Made by a program: the position numbers and the translations under genes. From the NCBI GenBank assembly GCA_003222675.1, contig QHWT01000049.1, positions 195,840 to 259,839 on the forward strand: a stretch of 64,000 nucleotides of DNA, given 5' to 3'. The stretch is from Acidobacteriota bacterium. Its GTDB lineage: Bacteria; Acidobacteriota; Vicinamibacteria; Vicinamibacterales; 2-12-FULL-66-21. This document shows, in pieces, positions 8,503-17,125 of the stretch. The first letter of the stretch is position 1. Every line of letters begins with the position of its first letter. The notes beneath the pieces are model-generated. The model saw nothing but the letters and a program-made list of their open reading frames with translations, had not been told where the DNA came from and made no database searches.

Positions 8503-9636
8503 TCAACGCGCCGCCCGTGTTGCGTACGCCGCAGCGTAGGCCTGCGCGTAATCGTCGATCATCCGGTCGACCGTGAAGCGCGCCACGACCAGGGCGCGGC
8601 CGTTCGCGGCGAGCCGGCGGCGCTGGCGCTCGTCACGCGCGAGCGCGAGCATCGCCCGCGAGAGACGCTCCGGATCTCTTGCCGCGATGAGCATTCCGTT
8701 CTGGCCGTCGCTCACAACTTCCGGAGTTCCGCCAACGGCCGTGGCGATGACGGGGAGCTCCGCCGCCATGGCCTCCAGGATCGTCAGCGAGATGCCTTCG
8801 CTGACGGAGCTGTTGACGTAGACGTCGCACGCGGGCAGCAATCCACGCGCGTCGGCGCGGTAGCCCGCGAACAGCACGGCGTCAGTTAAACCCTGCTCCG
8901 CCGCGCGCCGCGCGAGCGCGTCGCGCTCCGGGCCGTCACCGACAATGAGCAGTCGCGCGCCGCTCACCTCCGATCGAATCCTTGCAAACGCGTCGATCAG
9001 CGTGCCGAGGCCCTTGACGGCATGCAGGCGCGCGGCCGTGCCGAAGACAAGCGCATGCGGTGGAATGCGCAATTCGGCGCGCGCCTTCCTTCGCTCGATC
9101 TCGCCGGGCCGCTTCCCGACGTCAATGCCGTTCGTGATGACGCCCACGCGCGCCGCTGGAAATCCCTCCGCCAGCATGTGACGGCGCAGGTCCTCCGACA
9201 CGGCATAAATGGCGTGCGGCAGCGGCGCGAGCAGGGGATTGACGACCTTCCGCTTCAGTGACGGCGGGGTGTCGGCGTGCCGTCCGTGCTCGGTATAGAT
9301 GACGCGCAGCGACGGGCGCAGCAGGCGCGCGAGCGAGCCGTACACGTAAGGCGAATACTGATGGCAGTGCAGCACCTCGATGCCGTGCGCACGCGTCAGT
9401 TGGGCGATCGTGCGCGCGAGTGACGGCCGGAATCCCTGTTGCCGCCGCATGGCAATCACGCCGATGCCGCTCGCGTTCAGGGTCTCGGCGAGCGCGCCTG
9501 CCTCCTCGAGGCAGATGACGGTCATGCCGAAGGGGTCCACGAGCCTCTGCGACAGCTCAATCGCGAGCCGCTCCGCCCCGCCCGGACACAGCGTCAGCAC
9601 CAGTTGCGCCACGCGCGGGTGTATGTCGCCGTGCAT
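8503..9636 (-). CDS. Glycosyltransferase family 4 (GT-B)
   Basis: About 377 aa from the chosen start. The N-terminal acceptor domain opens VAQLVLTLCPGGAERLAIEL; the C-terminal nucleotide-sugar domain has FGTAARLHAVKGLGTLIDAF, LIVGDGPERDALARRAAE and the EGISLTILEAMAAELPVIAT motif with its conserved glutamates. It should add a sugar to a lipid-linked glycan in the cytoplasm. The frame is open up to 9834, but that part has no family similarity; ATG at 9636 has gaggt 7 nt upstream, and a sigma-54-like promoter at 9758-9772 would lie inside the longer version, so 9636 is preferred. It is divergent from the next glycosyltransferase. Confidence 0.82.
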   Translation of the reverse strand: MHGDIHPRVAQLVLTLCPGGAERLAIELSQRLVDPFGMTVICLEEAGALAETLNASGIGVIAMRRQQGFRPSLARTIAQLTRAHGIEVLHCHQYSPYVYGSLARLLRPSLRVIYTEHGRHADTPPSLKRKVVNPLLAPLPHAIYAVSEDLRRHMLAEGFPAARVGVITNGIDVGKRPGEIERRKARAELRIPPHALVFGTAARLHAVKGLGTLIDAFARIRSEVSGARLLIVGDGPERDALARRAAEQGLTDAVLFAGYRADARGLLPACDVYVNSSVSEGISLTILEAMAAELPVIATAVGGTPEVVSDGQNGMLIAARDPERLSRAMLALARDERQRRRLAANGRALVVARFTVDRMIDDYAQAYAAAYATRAAR

Positions 9637-9963
9637 TCGACGGACCTCGCTCGGTGGGCGTGACTGGGACCGAGGACGGTCACGGTCGAACACGAGTACC
9701 GGTTCATCCAGGGTGACGCGATTGACGCGATGGGGAACCATGTCCCCCGGCTGCCTCGCAAAGGACCCGCCAGCCCGGTCGAGACGGAACGCCACGTGCA
9801 GTTCCGAGGGCGCCGCCCGTTTTCCGGGCATCACCGAACCGCAATGTCGGCGTGCCGGATGACTTTAGTCGTCTTGCGCGCGCCACTTCTTCTCGAATGA
9901 GAAGCGAGCGTATCGCGATGCCCGGACGGGCGGCACATCTCTGGCGCCTCGACGCCTACACCC
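9637..9963. other. Divergent intergenic region between two glycosyltransferase genes
   Basis: About 330 nt. It holds the sigma-54-like site at 9758-9772, an inverted repeat gggga-accatg-tcccc at 9732-9747 near the predicted transcription start, and no clear rightward promoter. The minus frame remains open here but shows no recognisable domain. Confidence 0.4.
9758..9772 (-). promoter_or_regulatory. Sigma-54-like promoter for the leftward glycosyltransferase
   Basis: On the minus strand TGGCGGGTCCTTTGC has GG and GC at the required 10-nt spacing and agrees with TGGCAC-N5-TTGC at the key positions. The predicted start is about 9745 and the leader about 110 nt. Such matches do occur by chance in GC-rich DNA. 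Confidence 0.4.
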
Positions 9964-11250
9964 GTGCGGAGGTTCGCTTTGCTTGTTCGCGGCCCGTTCC
10001 ATCGGCTACCCGCGCGTCCGTCGATCCTGGCGATCACGAGCGAACTGCCGTGGCCGCTCGATCGCGGCGGACACCTGCGCAGCTTTCACCTGCTGCGAGG
10101 GCTGGCCGCCGACTTCGACGTGCGCCTCGTCGCGCCAATCGAGCCGGGGCAGGAAGCGCTCGTGCCTGCGCTGTCGGCCGCCGGAATTCGCGTCTGCCCG
10201 GTGCGGGTGGGACCACGGCGCGCGCCGATCGAAACGCTTCGAGTATTCCGCGCGGCGCTGACGAGAGAACCGTATGTGCTCTTCCGCCGTCACGATCGCG
10301 CGTCGGTCCGTCACACGGTGTCGGTGCAGGTCGCCATCAACCGTCCGGATCTTCTCTATCTCGATCACCTCGACTCGGCATTGTATGCCGACACGTGCCG
10401 CGTGCCCGCGATTCTCGACGTTCACAACATCTATTCGGCGCTGGTGCGTCGCACGGCCGACGAACAGCCAAACCCCATCGTGGGACAGTACCTGCGCGGC
10501 GAGGCGCGCCTCCTCGAGCGCGCCGAGCGCCGCGCCGCGACGCGCGCCGCGCTCGTGACGGCGGCGTCGGACGAAGACTGCGCGTATTACCAGGCATCGG
10601 GCGCTGGCCGCGTTGCGATGGTGGCCAACGGCGTGGATTGCGATGCGTACGCCGCGCTGCCGCTCATTCGCCACTCGCGGCCGCCGGTGATTCTTTACGT
10701 GGGGACGATGTCGTGGGGACCGAACGTGGCGGCGGCAAAGTTCCTCGCACTCGACGTGCTGCCACGGATCCAGCTTCGTCTTCCCGACGCGCGACTTCGC
10801 ATCATCGGACGAGATCCTCCTCCCGAGATTCGTGCGCTCGCAGAGCGGCCGAACATCGACGTGACGGGCGCGGTGCCTGACGTCGTGCCGCACCTCGGCG
10901 AGGCGCACGCGCTGGCGGTTCCGCTCGAATCAGGCGGCGGCACGCGCTTGAAGATCCTCGAGGCGTTCGCGGCGGGATTGCCCGTCGTCAGCACGCCGGT
11001 CGGCTGCGAAGGGCTGCGCGCCGAGCACGGCGTGCACCTGCTCGTCGCGCCGCGTGAGCGGATGGCGCAGGCGCTTGTCACCGTTCTGTCGAATCGCCTA
11101 CTGGCGTACGGCCTTGCCGAACGCGCGCGCTCTCTCGTGCGCGATCACTACGACTGGCGCTCCATTGGAATGGTCGCGCGCCGCGAGGCGCGCGCTGTGC
11201 TGCGCTGCCGGTCTGCGGCACGCGAGCTTCAAATGCAGGACGCGGGATGA
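9964..11250 (+). CDS. Glycosyltransferase, GT4-like, EPS-associated
   Basis: About 428 aa GT-B enzyme. ITSELPWPLDRGGHLRSFHL near the N-terminus is the pattern of the sugar transferases linked to PEP-CTERM/EpsH-type loci (similar to the gene at 12429). The C-terminal half has ILYVGTMSWGPNVAA and PLESGGGTRLKILEAFAAGL, the donor-binding part. It acts in the cytoplasm on a lipid-linked glycan. The frame starts with GTG at 9964; a TTG at 9979 has ggagg six nt upstream and is an equally good start. It begins a rightward set of four tightly packed genes. Confidence 0.8.
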   Translation: MRRFALLVRGPFHRLPARPSILAITSELPWPLDRGGHLRSFHLLRGLAADFDVRLVAPIEPGQEALVPALSAAGIRVCPVRVGPRRAPIETLRVFRAALTREPYVLFRRHDRASVRHTVSVQVAINRPDLLYLDHLDSALYADTCRVPAILDVHNIYSALVRRTADEQPNPIVGQYLRGEARLLERAERRAATRAALVTAASDEDCAYYQASGAGRVAMVANGVDCDAYAALPLIRHSRPPVILYVGTMSWGPNVAAAKFLALDVLPRIQLRLPDARLRIIGRDPPPEIRALAERPNIDVTGAVPDVVPHLGEAHALAVPLESGGGTRLKILEAFAAGLPVVSTPVGCEGLRAEHGVHLLVAPRERMAQALVTVLSNRLLAYGLAERARSLVRDHYDWRSIGMVARREARAVLRCRSAARELQMQDAG

Positions 11251-12422
11251 TGCCGATTCGCGTGCTCGAGCTGCGCAGCGTCCTCGGACCGGGCGGGGGC
11301 CCGGAGAAGACGATCCTGTCGGGGGCCGCGCTGAGCGATCCGCGGATGTTCGAGATCACCGTCTGCTACCTGCGCGCCGCTGATGACGATCGCTGCGACA
11401 TCCGCCGTCGCGCCGAAGAACTCGATCTCCGCTACATCGAGCTCCTGGAACGTTCGTCGGTCGATCCGGCGATCTGGCCGCAACTCCAGCGTGTGGTCAG
11501 GCGTCACGGCATCCAGATCGTGCATGCGCACGACTACAAGACGGACCTCCTGGCGGTGCTGCTCGCGCGCAGGGAGGGCACGATCGCCATGGCCACAGCG
11601 CACGGCTGGACGGGGCACAGCCCGCGCGAACGCTACCTCTATTATCCCGCCGACAAGCGGCTGCTTCGCCGATGCGATCGCGTTGTCGCAGTGTCGGGAG
11701 AGATCCGGTCGGAGCTGATTCGGTACGGCTGTCGCCCAAATCGCGTCGTGACGGTGCTCAACGGGATTGACGATCAGCGGTTCAAGCGCAACCCGGCGGC
11801 TCGGCGCGCGGCGCGCGCGGCTCTGGGCCTCAAAGAGGTCGATTTGGCGATCGGCGCCGTGGGCCGCCTCGAGCCGCAGAAGCGCTTCGACCTGCTGATT
11901 CGGACGTTCGCCGAGGCGCGCCGGACACTGCCGAGCCTGCGTCTGTTCATCGCGGGCGACGGATCGCTGCGTCAGGAACTCGCGGCGCTGATCCGGACGC
12001 TCGATCTCGACGGCGTGTGCCGGTTGCTCGGGCACACACCGGATGTGATTGGCCTGCACCATGCGCTCGACCTGCTGGCCCAGTCGTCGGACTACGAGGG
12101 CACACCCAACGCGGTGCTCGAAGCCATGGCGCTCGAGACACCCGTGGTCGCGACGGCGGCCGGCGGCACCGCGGAATTGGTCACCGACGGCGTGCACGGG
12201 CGGGTCGTGCGCATCGGCGACCTCGCCGCGCTGACCGACGCGGTGGTCGGGGCGCTCACACGGCGCGCGGAATCGCAGGCGCGCGCGAGGGCGGCCCGGC
12301 TGCGCATCGTCACCGAGCTGTCGTTCGGCGCGCGCCACGCGAAAATTGAAGCGCTCTATCGCGAGCTCGTGTCAGGCGGCACCGTCGTGCAGCGGCCGGC
12401 GGCGGAACTGACTTGTGCGTGA
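11247..12422 (+). CDS. Glycosyltransferase family 4
   Basis: 391 aa GT-B glycosyltransferase. RVLELRSVLGPGGGPEKTIL opens the acceptor domain; the donor domain has IGAVGRLEPQKRFDLLIRTF, LFIAGDGSLRQELAAL, and the motif SSDYEGTPNAVLEAMALETP. Retaining mechanism is expected for the family, but the sugar and acceptor are unknown. Its ATG overlaps the stop of the preceding gene (ATGA arrangement), so the two are translated together. Part of the EPS cluster. Confidence 0.85.
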   Translation: MMPIRVLELRSVLGPGGGPEKTILSGAALSDPRMFEITVCYLRAADDDRCDIRRRAEELDLRYIELLERSSVDPAIWPQLQRVVRRHGIQIVHAHDYKTDLLAVLLARREGTIAMATAHGWTGHSPRERYLYYPADKRLLRRCDRVVAVSGEIRSELIRYGCRPNRVVTVLNGIDDQRFKRNPAARRAARAALGLKEVDLAIGAVGRLEPQKRFDLLIRTFAEARRTLPSLRLFIAGDGSLRQELAALIRTLDLDGVCRLLGHTPDVIGLHHALDLLAQSSDYEGTPNAVLEAMALETPVVATAAGGTAELVTDGVHGRVVRIGDLAALTDAVVGALTRRAESQARARAARLRIVTELSFGARHAKIEALYRELVSGGTVVQRPAAELTCA

Positions 12423-12428
12423 CCATCA

Positions 12429-13664
12429 ATGAACGTGCTGCTCCTCACGCACCGCTTGCCCTTCGCGCCGAACCGCGGCGATCGGATCCGCGCCTATTAC
12501 CTGCTCGAGGCGCTGACGCGCGAAGCGAACGTCGATCTCGTGTCGCTGGTCCACGATCGAGATGAGGCGTCACAGGTTCATCTGCTGCAGGGTCGCGTTC
12601 GCAGCGTCACGATGGCGCGCGTCGGCCGCGCGCGCTCGTGGCTGCGGGCGGTCGCGGCGCTCGGCACGGGGCAGCCGTTGACGCACGCGCTGCTGGACGC
12701 GCCGGGATTCGATCGCGCGCTCGCCGACGTCACCGCGGAGCACCGACCCGACGTCGTGGTCGCCTTGTGCTCGAGCATGGCGCGATTTGTGCTGCGGCCG
12801 CCGCTCGATGAGCTGCCGCTGATCCTCGACCTGATCGATGTGGACTCGGAGAAGTGGCGGCAGATGGGAGCGTCCTCGCGCGGACCGCTCGGGTGGATAT
12901 ACCGTCGTGAGGCGCGCGTGCTCGGTCCATTCGAGTCCTTCGCGTCCCGCCGCGCGGCTGCGACGCTCGTCGTGAACGATCGCGAGCGGACAGCCCTCGA
13001 AGCGATTGCGCCGGATGCGCCGGTGCACGTTGTGCCGAACGGCATCGACGCGCTTCGATTCACGCCGCCGGCCTCGCCATCCGTGGAAGCGCAGGTGGTC
13101 TTCTGCGGCGTAATGGACTATGCGCCCAACGTTGACGGTGTGCTGTGGTTTGTCAAGCACGTGTGGCCCCGGGTGCGACAAGCGAATGCAAACGCGCGGC
13201 TCACGCTCGTGGGCGCGCGCCCGACGCCGGCCATTCGCGCGCTTTCTTCGGATTCATCGATCGAAGTCACGGGAACGGTGCCGGACGTACGGCCGTACTT
13301 GTGGCGCTCCGCCGTGTCGATTGCCCCATTGCTGATTGCGCGCGGGGTGCAGAACAAGGTGCTCGAAGCGCTGGCCGCGGGGCTTCCTTGTGTCGTCAGC
13401 GCGCCGGTGTTCGAAGGCGTGCCGCGGGCCGCGCGGCCAGGGTGCATCGAAGGCGAAACGCCGTCCGCGTTCGCGGCGTCAGTGATCCGGTTGCTCTCGA
13501 TGCGGCCGCAGGAACGCCGCCGGCTCGCCAGCCAGGTGAACTTGTCGGAGCTGTCGTGGCGGGAGGCATTCGCCCCGCTCGGCGGTCTGCTCCATACTGT
13601 TGCCGGCCAGCCGGGCCCGCGGTTCGCGAATGGAGGAGCGCTGTTTCGTGAGTGCCGTGCATAG
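12429..13664 (+). CDS. Sugar transferase of the PEP-CTERM/EpsH-associated type (GT4)
   Basis: 411 aa. The N-terminus NVLLLTHRLPFAPNRGDRIR with RAYYLLEALTREANVDLVSL closely follows the family known as sugar transferase, PEP-CTERM/EpsH1 system associated. The donor half has VFCGVMDYAPNVDGVLWFVK, ITLVGARPTPAI-like and IAPLLIARGVQNKVLEALAA. It is expected to build the exopolysaccharide repeat on the cytoplasmic face of the membrane. It lies 6 nt after the previous gene and overlaps the methyltransferase gene that follows. The marker value for an XrtA-type locus is established knowledge; the sugar is not known. Confidence 0.82.
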   Translation: MNVLLLTHRLPFAPNRGDRIRAYYLLEALTREANVDLVSLVHDRDEASQVHLLQGRVRSVTMARVGRARSWLRAVAALGTGQPLTHALLDAPGFDRALADVTAEHRPDVVVALCSSMARFVLRPPLDELPLILDLIDVDSEKWRQMGASSRGPLGWIYRREARVLGPFESFASRRAAATLVVNDRERTALEAIAPDAPVHVVPNGIDALRFTPPASPSVEAQVVFCGVMDYAPNVDGVLWFVKHVWPRVRQANANARLTLVGARPTPAIRALSSDSSIEVTGTVPDVRPYLWRSAVSIAPLLIARGVQNKVLEALAAGLPCVVSAPVFEGVPRAARPGCIEGETPSAFAASVIRLLSMRPQERRRLASQVNLSELSWREAFAPLGGLLHTVAGQPGPRFANGGALFRECRA

Positions 13665-14475
13665 TCCCGAAAGCGATCGCACATCGCGCAGCCAGGCGGC
13701 GCGCACGGCCTTGTTGTGGCAACTCGATAAGGTCTTCCCGGCGAATCCGCGCGCATTTCTCGATCCGGACGGCCAGACGCAGCGCTCGATGCATCGCGCG
13801 AACGGGGCCGCCGGGCGCTACCTCGCCGAGCTCGGCTCATCCGACGTCGACGTGCTGGACTTCGGGTGCGGGTGGGGCGGCGAGACACTATGGCTCGCGA
13901 ATCACGCTCGTTCCGTCGTCGGCGTCGACATCGAGGCGGCGGCAATCGACCAGGCGAACCGAGCGCGCGCGGAGTCGGCCGTCACCAACTGCCGGTTCGT
14001 TCAGGCACGATCGGGCGTCCTTCCATTTGACGATCGCTCGTTCGACGCCGTGTTCTCGACGGACACGTTCGAGCACGTGATGGATCTCGACGCGGCCTTC
14101 AAGGAACTATTCCGTGTCCTCCGGCCGGGGGGCGTCGTGCTCTCGCGGTTCGGACCGCTGTTCTTCTCGCCGCAGGGCTATCATCTGTATTGGGCCTGCC
14201 AGGTCCCGTACGCGCATCTTCTGTGTGGACTGGACGCCGTGCTCGCGCTCCGTAACGCGCGATGCGACACACCTCGTGGGGCGGCGACGTGGCAGTCGCT
14301 CGGTCTGAATGCACGTCGTTTTCGCGACTACAAGGGCAGCGCGGCGGCCGCCGGATTCACGCTCGAACGCTTCGAGCGGATCCCCGTGCGGAGGCTGCGG
14401 TGGCTCGCGTCCATCCACGGGATAGGCGATCTCGTCACGTTTGGGATCGACTGTCGGCTTAGGCGCCCGCACTGA
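13648..14475 (+). CDS. Class I SAM-dependent methyltransferase
   Basis: About 275 aa. VDVLDFGCGWGGETLWLA (motif I, SAM binding), VVGVDIEAAAIDQANR (motif post I), FDAVFSTDTFEHVMDLDAA (motif II) and LFRVLRPGGVVLSRFG (motif III) mark a Methyltransf_11-type fold. The substrate is unknown; by position it could methylate an EPS sugar. A GTG at 13648 is chosen because ggaggag lies about 9 nt upstream; it overlaps the end of the glycosyltransferase by 17 nt. An ATG at 13630 is the alternative. It is the last gene of the rightward set. Confidence 0.82.
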   Translation: MSAVHSPESDRTSRSQAARTALLWQLDKVFPANPRAFLDPDGQTQRSMHRANGAAGRYLAELGSSDVDVLDFGCGWGGETLWLANHARSVVGVDIEAAAIDQANRARAESAVTNCRFVQARSGVLPFDDRSFDAVFSTDTFEHVMDLDAAFKELFRVLRPGGVVLSRFGPLFFSPQGYHLYWACQVPYAHLLCGLDAVLALRNARCDTPRGAATWQSLGLNARRFRDYKGSAAAAGFTLERFERIPVRRLRWLASIHGIGDLVTFGIDCRLRRPH

Positions 14476-14545
14476 ACTGTGACTGTCACAGTTCTTCCCA
14501 GATCCGGACGCTTCCGGACGCCCGAAGTGTGACTGTCACCGTTTC
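14475..14545. repeat. Two palindromes between convergent genes
   Basis: aactgtgactgtcacagtt (14475-14493) is a perfect 19-nt palindrome starting within the stop codon of the methyltransferase gene. A related tgtgactgtcaccgttt copy lies at about 14528-14544. They fill the gap to the convergent RIFT-barrel gene and could act as a bidirectional terminator, although no T-tract is present. Confidence 0.55.
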
Positions 14546-14548
14546 TGA

Positions 14549-17125
14549 CTACCCCGCCGCGAGGACGGTTAGTAGGCGGGTCAGCAGCATCGCGCCGCGC
14601 GGCTTCAACCGCTCCAGCGCGCGGATTTTCTGCGGGATGAACACGGACGGCGGTGCATTCAAGTCGTGCATGTCGTTCGGCAGCTCTGGCGCACGATCGC
14701 CGGGATGCTCGAGAAAGTAGCCGTACATGAAGCCATGCGACAGCAGCAGGACGACCGGCCGCGTGCAACCGCGGGTGGGCATTCGCCTCAAAGCGGATAT
14801 CGAGTACTCGAAGAAAAAGCGGGCGCGCTCCAGGAACGCGTGCCTCTCCGCGTCCGGCGCGTGACGCGCCGCCAGCAGGAAAATTTCCGCCTTGCGCATG
14901 TCCTGCGCCGCCCAGGTCTCTGTCGGGTACTCCAGGATCTCCGGCTTCTCCAGGAACGGATACTCTCGTGCCAGCATCCACCGCGCGTATCTGAGCAGGC
15001 TCGCACGCGCGTAGGCGTACGTTTCGTCGAGCTCGTTCCGCTCCACTTTGTAATCGAGGTACTTCGCCAGCGCTTCGAGCAGCGCCGTGTACGACCAGCG
15101 CCGCTCCGCATCGAGCAGCTGCCGAGCCTCGACATCGTCTTTCGGATGAATGCAGCGGCGAATCAGCTCCTCTGCCTTCTCCACGAACGCGTGATCACCG
15201 GACAGGCGATGTGCGTCGAGCAGCACGTTGATCGAGTGACCGGCGCCGCGCCCCGGCCCGTGATAGTCGGGCGTGCAGGTCGCGCTCGCGAGTCCCGTTG
15301 CGCCCGACGCGATCCACGCAAACGGGGTCGTCGCTCCATCGTCCATGGCCATGACCCAGCGGCCGAGCCCGATAGCCGCTTCGAGAGACTGCTCGTTGCC
15401 GGTCAACAGGTAATGGAGCCGCAGGCCAGAGGCGTAGTTGTGCTCGTTCGACGGCCCGCCACCCGAGACGCCCTCGGCTGACGGATAGGAACGATGCGTC
15501 GACAGGCCCGCAGGCACGTAGTGATAGGTGTGCCAGAAGAGCCCGCCGTTGTACGCGCTCTTGTCCCTGGTCGTGTGATAGATATCGATGTCCACGACGT
15601 GCGCGGCGAGCTCCTCCATCTGCGTGAGCCAGCGCACGTCGGTCGATCGCATGAACTGGCACGCGAAGCCGGCAATCGCGTCGTACTGATTGTTGTAGTG
15701 CGACACGAACGGCTCGTCGGCGGCGTGGAAAGCGGCCTCGTGATCGGCGTAGATGTCGCCGAAATTCCTCCAGCCGTATTCGTCGATGATCTCCCGTTTG
15801 CGCTCGAACGCGTGCGGTCCGGTGACCGCGCTGGCGACGAGCTCGTCATACGCGCACATGCCATTCGCGTGCGACGGCACGAGGTACGGAACCGCGCGCG
15901 CCGCGCAGTAATACGCTGCCGAACTGTGCCCCACGCGCGGCAGGCGTCCCCAGCGCACGGCATCCTTGCTCAACGGATCGCGGCCGAACGCCAGGGTGAA
16001 ACTGTGGGTTTTCTGCTCGCCCCCCTGAATCTCGTGCAGGTCCGCGTGCTGCCGCGGAAACAGGCCGAGCACAACGGCGTTGTCGCGCGCCTCGAGCGAC
16101 TTTGGAAAGTTCTGCCAGAATTGCTCCATCGTAACGGCGATGCGATCTCTTCCCCGCTCGAGTGTGATGACCGGCGTCGCTCTCTGGCCCGCCGCCGATT
16201 CCGACGCCGTGTTCAAGCGATAGCCACGGAAGCTCGTCGTGATGACACCGTTGCGATTTCGGTGGGTCGGACTGCGCCATTGTTCGCCGCCGCTCGAATC
16301 TTGATAGAGGTCGAGCGGTTGCGACATTCGTTCGATGGGCCGTTCGAGCTCCGGCGAGCAGGACACGTCGGCCGTCGGACCTTCAGAGAGCGCCGTCTCG
16401 AGTTCCACCGACTGCACATAGACCGAGCCCCGGTCGCCCAGTTCCCAGATGCCGCTCGGGTGCACCGCGGCGCGAGGGTTGCGCAGCGTCAGGGCGCAGC
16501 GTACGGCCGCCGAGCCCGCAAAAAAGTGCAGCCGCGCCTGGAGCCCCAGGAGGGGCCGGGTCCAGCTCGCAATGGTGCCTTCGATCAACACGGTCGCCCT
16601 GAGCGGCCCGTGCTCGTCGACGACGACGCGCCGCACCTGGACACGGCACTGGCGTCCCGTCCCGTCCACAACGCGCAGTCCACTGCGCTCCCGATCGATG
16701 ACCTCTCGCGCATCGATCGCTACGGACGCGAACGGGAACGGCCGATGAACCAGCATCGAGAATCGCGCGGCACCCGTATCGACGAGCACGCCGCCACTCG
16801 TCTGCGTGAGCTCGATGCCCTTCGCGTCGGACATGCGCGACCCGGCGCCGACATTGAAGATCGTCGTGTCGTCGCGCGTCTGGAAATCGAGCAACGCCCA
16901 CTTGACGGAGCCGTCGTGCCATCGCTCCAGTGCGCGGGCCTGTAACGGCACGCGCCGATCGCTTGCGTCGCGCAGGTTCAGCAGCGCCGCATCCGTCACC
17001 GCGCCGGGCGGAAAGGGAAGTCCGAGCGTGATCGGCTCGTGCGTCGCGTCGTGCAGCGCTTCGCCGGCACGACGCCGCGTGAGGACGATTGGCACGCGCG
17101 ACCACGTGCCAGCAGGCGCCGTCAT
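14549..17125 (-). CDS. Large RIFT-barrel / YetA-like protein, putative polysaccharide lyase or hydrolase
   Basis: About 858 aa. The N-terminus VPIVLTRRRAGEALHDATHE with ITLGLPFPPGAV and WHDGSVKWALLDFQ matches the RIFT-barrel start of exo-rhamnogalacturonan lyase-like proteins; a beta-sandwich middle and an alpha/alpha-toroid C-terminal half (repeated helices such as LLTGNEQSLEAAIGLGRWVM and YTALLEALAKYLDYK) follow, as in that family. No signal peptide is seen. It may trim or modify the exopolysaccharide, but its substrate and catalytic residues cannot be given. ATG at 17125 overlaps the stop of the FemAB gene (ATGA), which settles the start although the frame is open to 17296. It ends the leftward EPS operon. 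Confidence 0.7.
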   Translation of the reverse strand: MTAPAGTWSRVPIVLTRRRAGEALHDATHEPITLGLPFPPGAVTDAALLNLRDASDRRVPLQARALERWHDGSVKWALLDFQTRDDTTIFNVGAGSRMSDAKGIELTQTSGGVLVDTGAARFSMLVHRPFPFASVAIDAREVIDRERSGLRVVDGTGRQCRVQVRRVVVDEHGPLRATVLIEGTIASWTRPLLGLQARLHFFAGSAAVRCALTLRNPRAAVHPSGIWELGDRGSVYVQSVELETALSEGPTADVSCSPELERPIERMSQPLDLYQDSSGGEQWRSPTHRNRNGVITTSFRGYRLNTASESAAGQRATPVITLERGRDRIAVTMEQFWQNFPKSLEARDNAVVLGLFPRQHADLHEIQGGEQKTHSFTLAFGRDPLSKDAVRWGRLPRVGHSSAAYYCAARAVPYLVPSHANGMCAYDELVASAVTGPHAFERKREIIDEYGWRNFGDIYADHEAAFHAADEPFVSHYNNQYDAIAGFACQFMRSTDVRWLTQMEELAAHVVDIDIYHTTRDKSAYNGGLFWHTYHYVPAGLSTHRSYPSAEGVSGGGPSNEHNYASGLRLHYLLTGNEQSLEAAIGLGRWVMAMDDGATTPFAWIASGATGLASATCTPDYHGPGRGAGHSINVLLDAHRLSGDHAFVEKAEELIRRCIHPKDDVEARQLLDAERRWSYTALLEALAKYLDYKVERNELDETYAYARASLLRYARWMLAREYPFLEKPEILEYPTETWAAQDMRKAEIFLLAARHAPDAERHAFLERARFFFEYSISALRRMPTRGCTRPVVLLLSHGFMYGYFLEHPGDRAPELPNDMHDLNAPPSVFIPQKIRALERLKPRGAMLLTRLLTVLAAG

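Noticed and set aside
9637..9834. N-terminal extension of the leftward glycosyltransferase
   Set aside because: No family similarity, a good ribosome site exists at 9636, and a sigma-54-like promoter would fall within it.
9844..9865. Minus-strand CGGCACG and TTGC as a sigma-54 promoter
   Set aside because: GG and GC are 12 nt apart rather than 10, which abolishes sigma-54 recognition.
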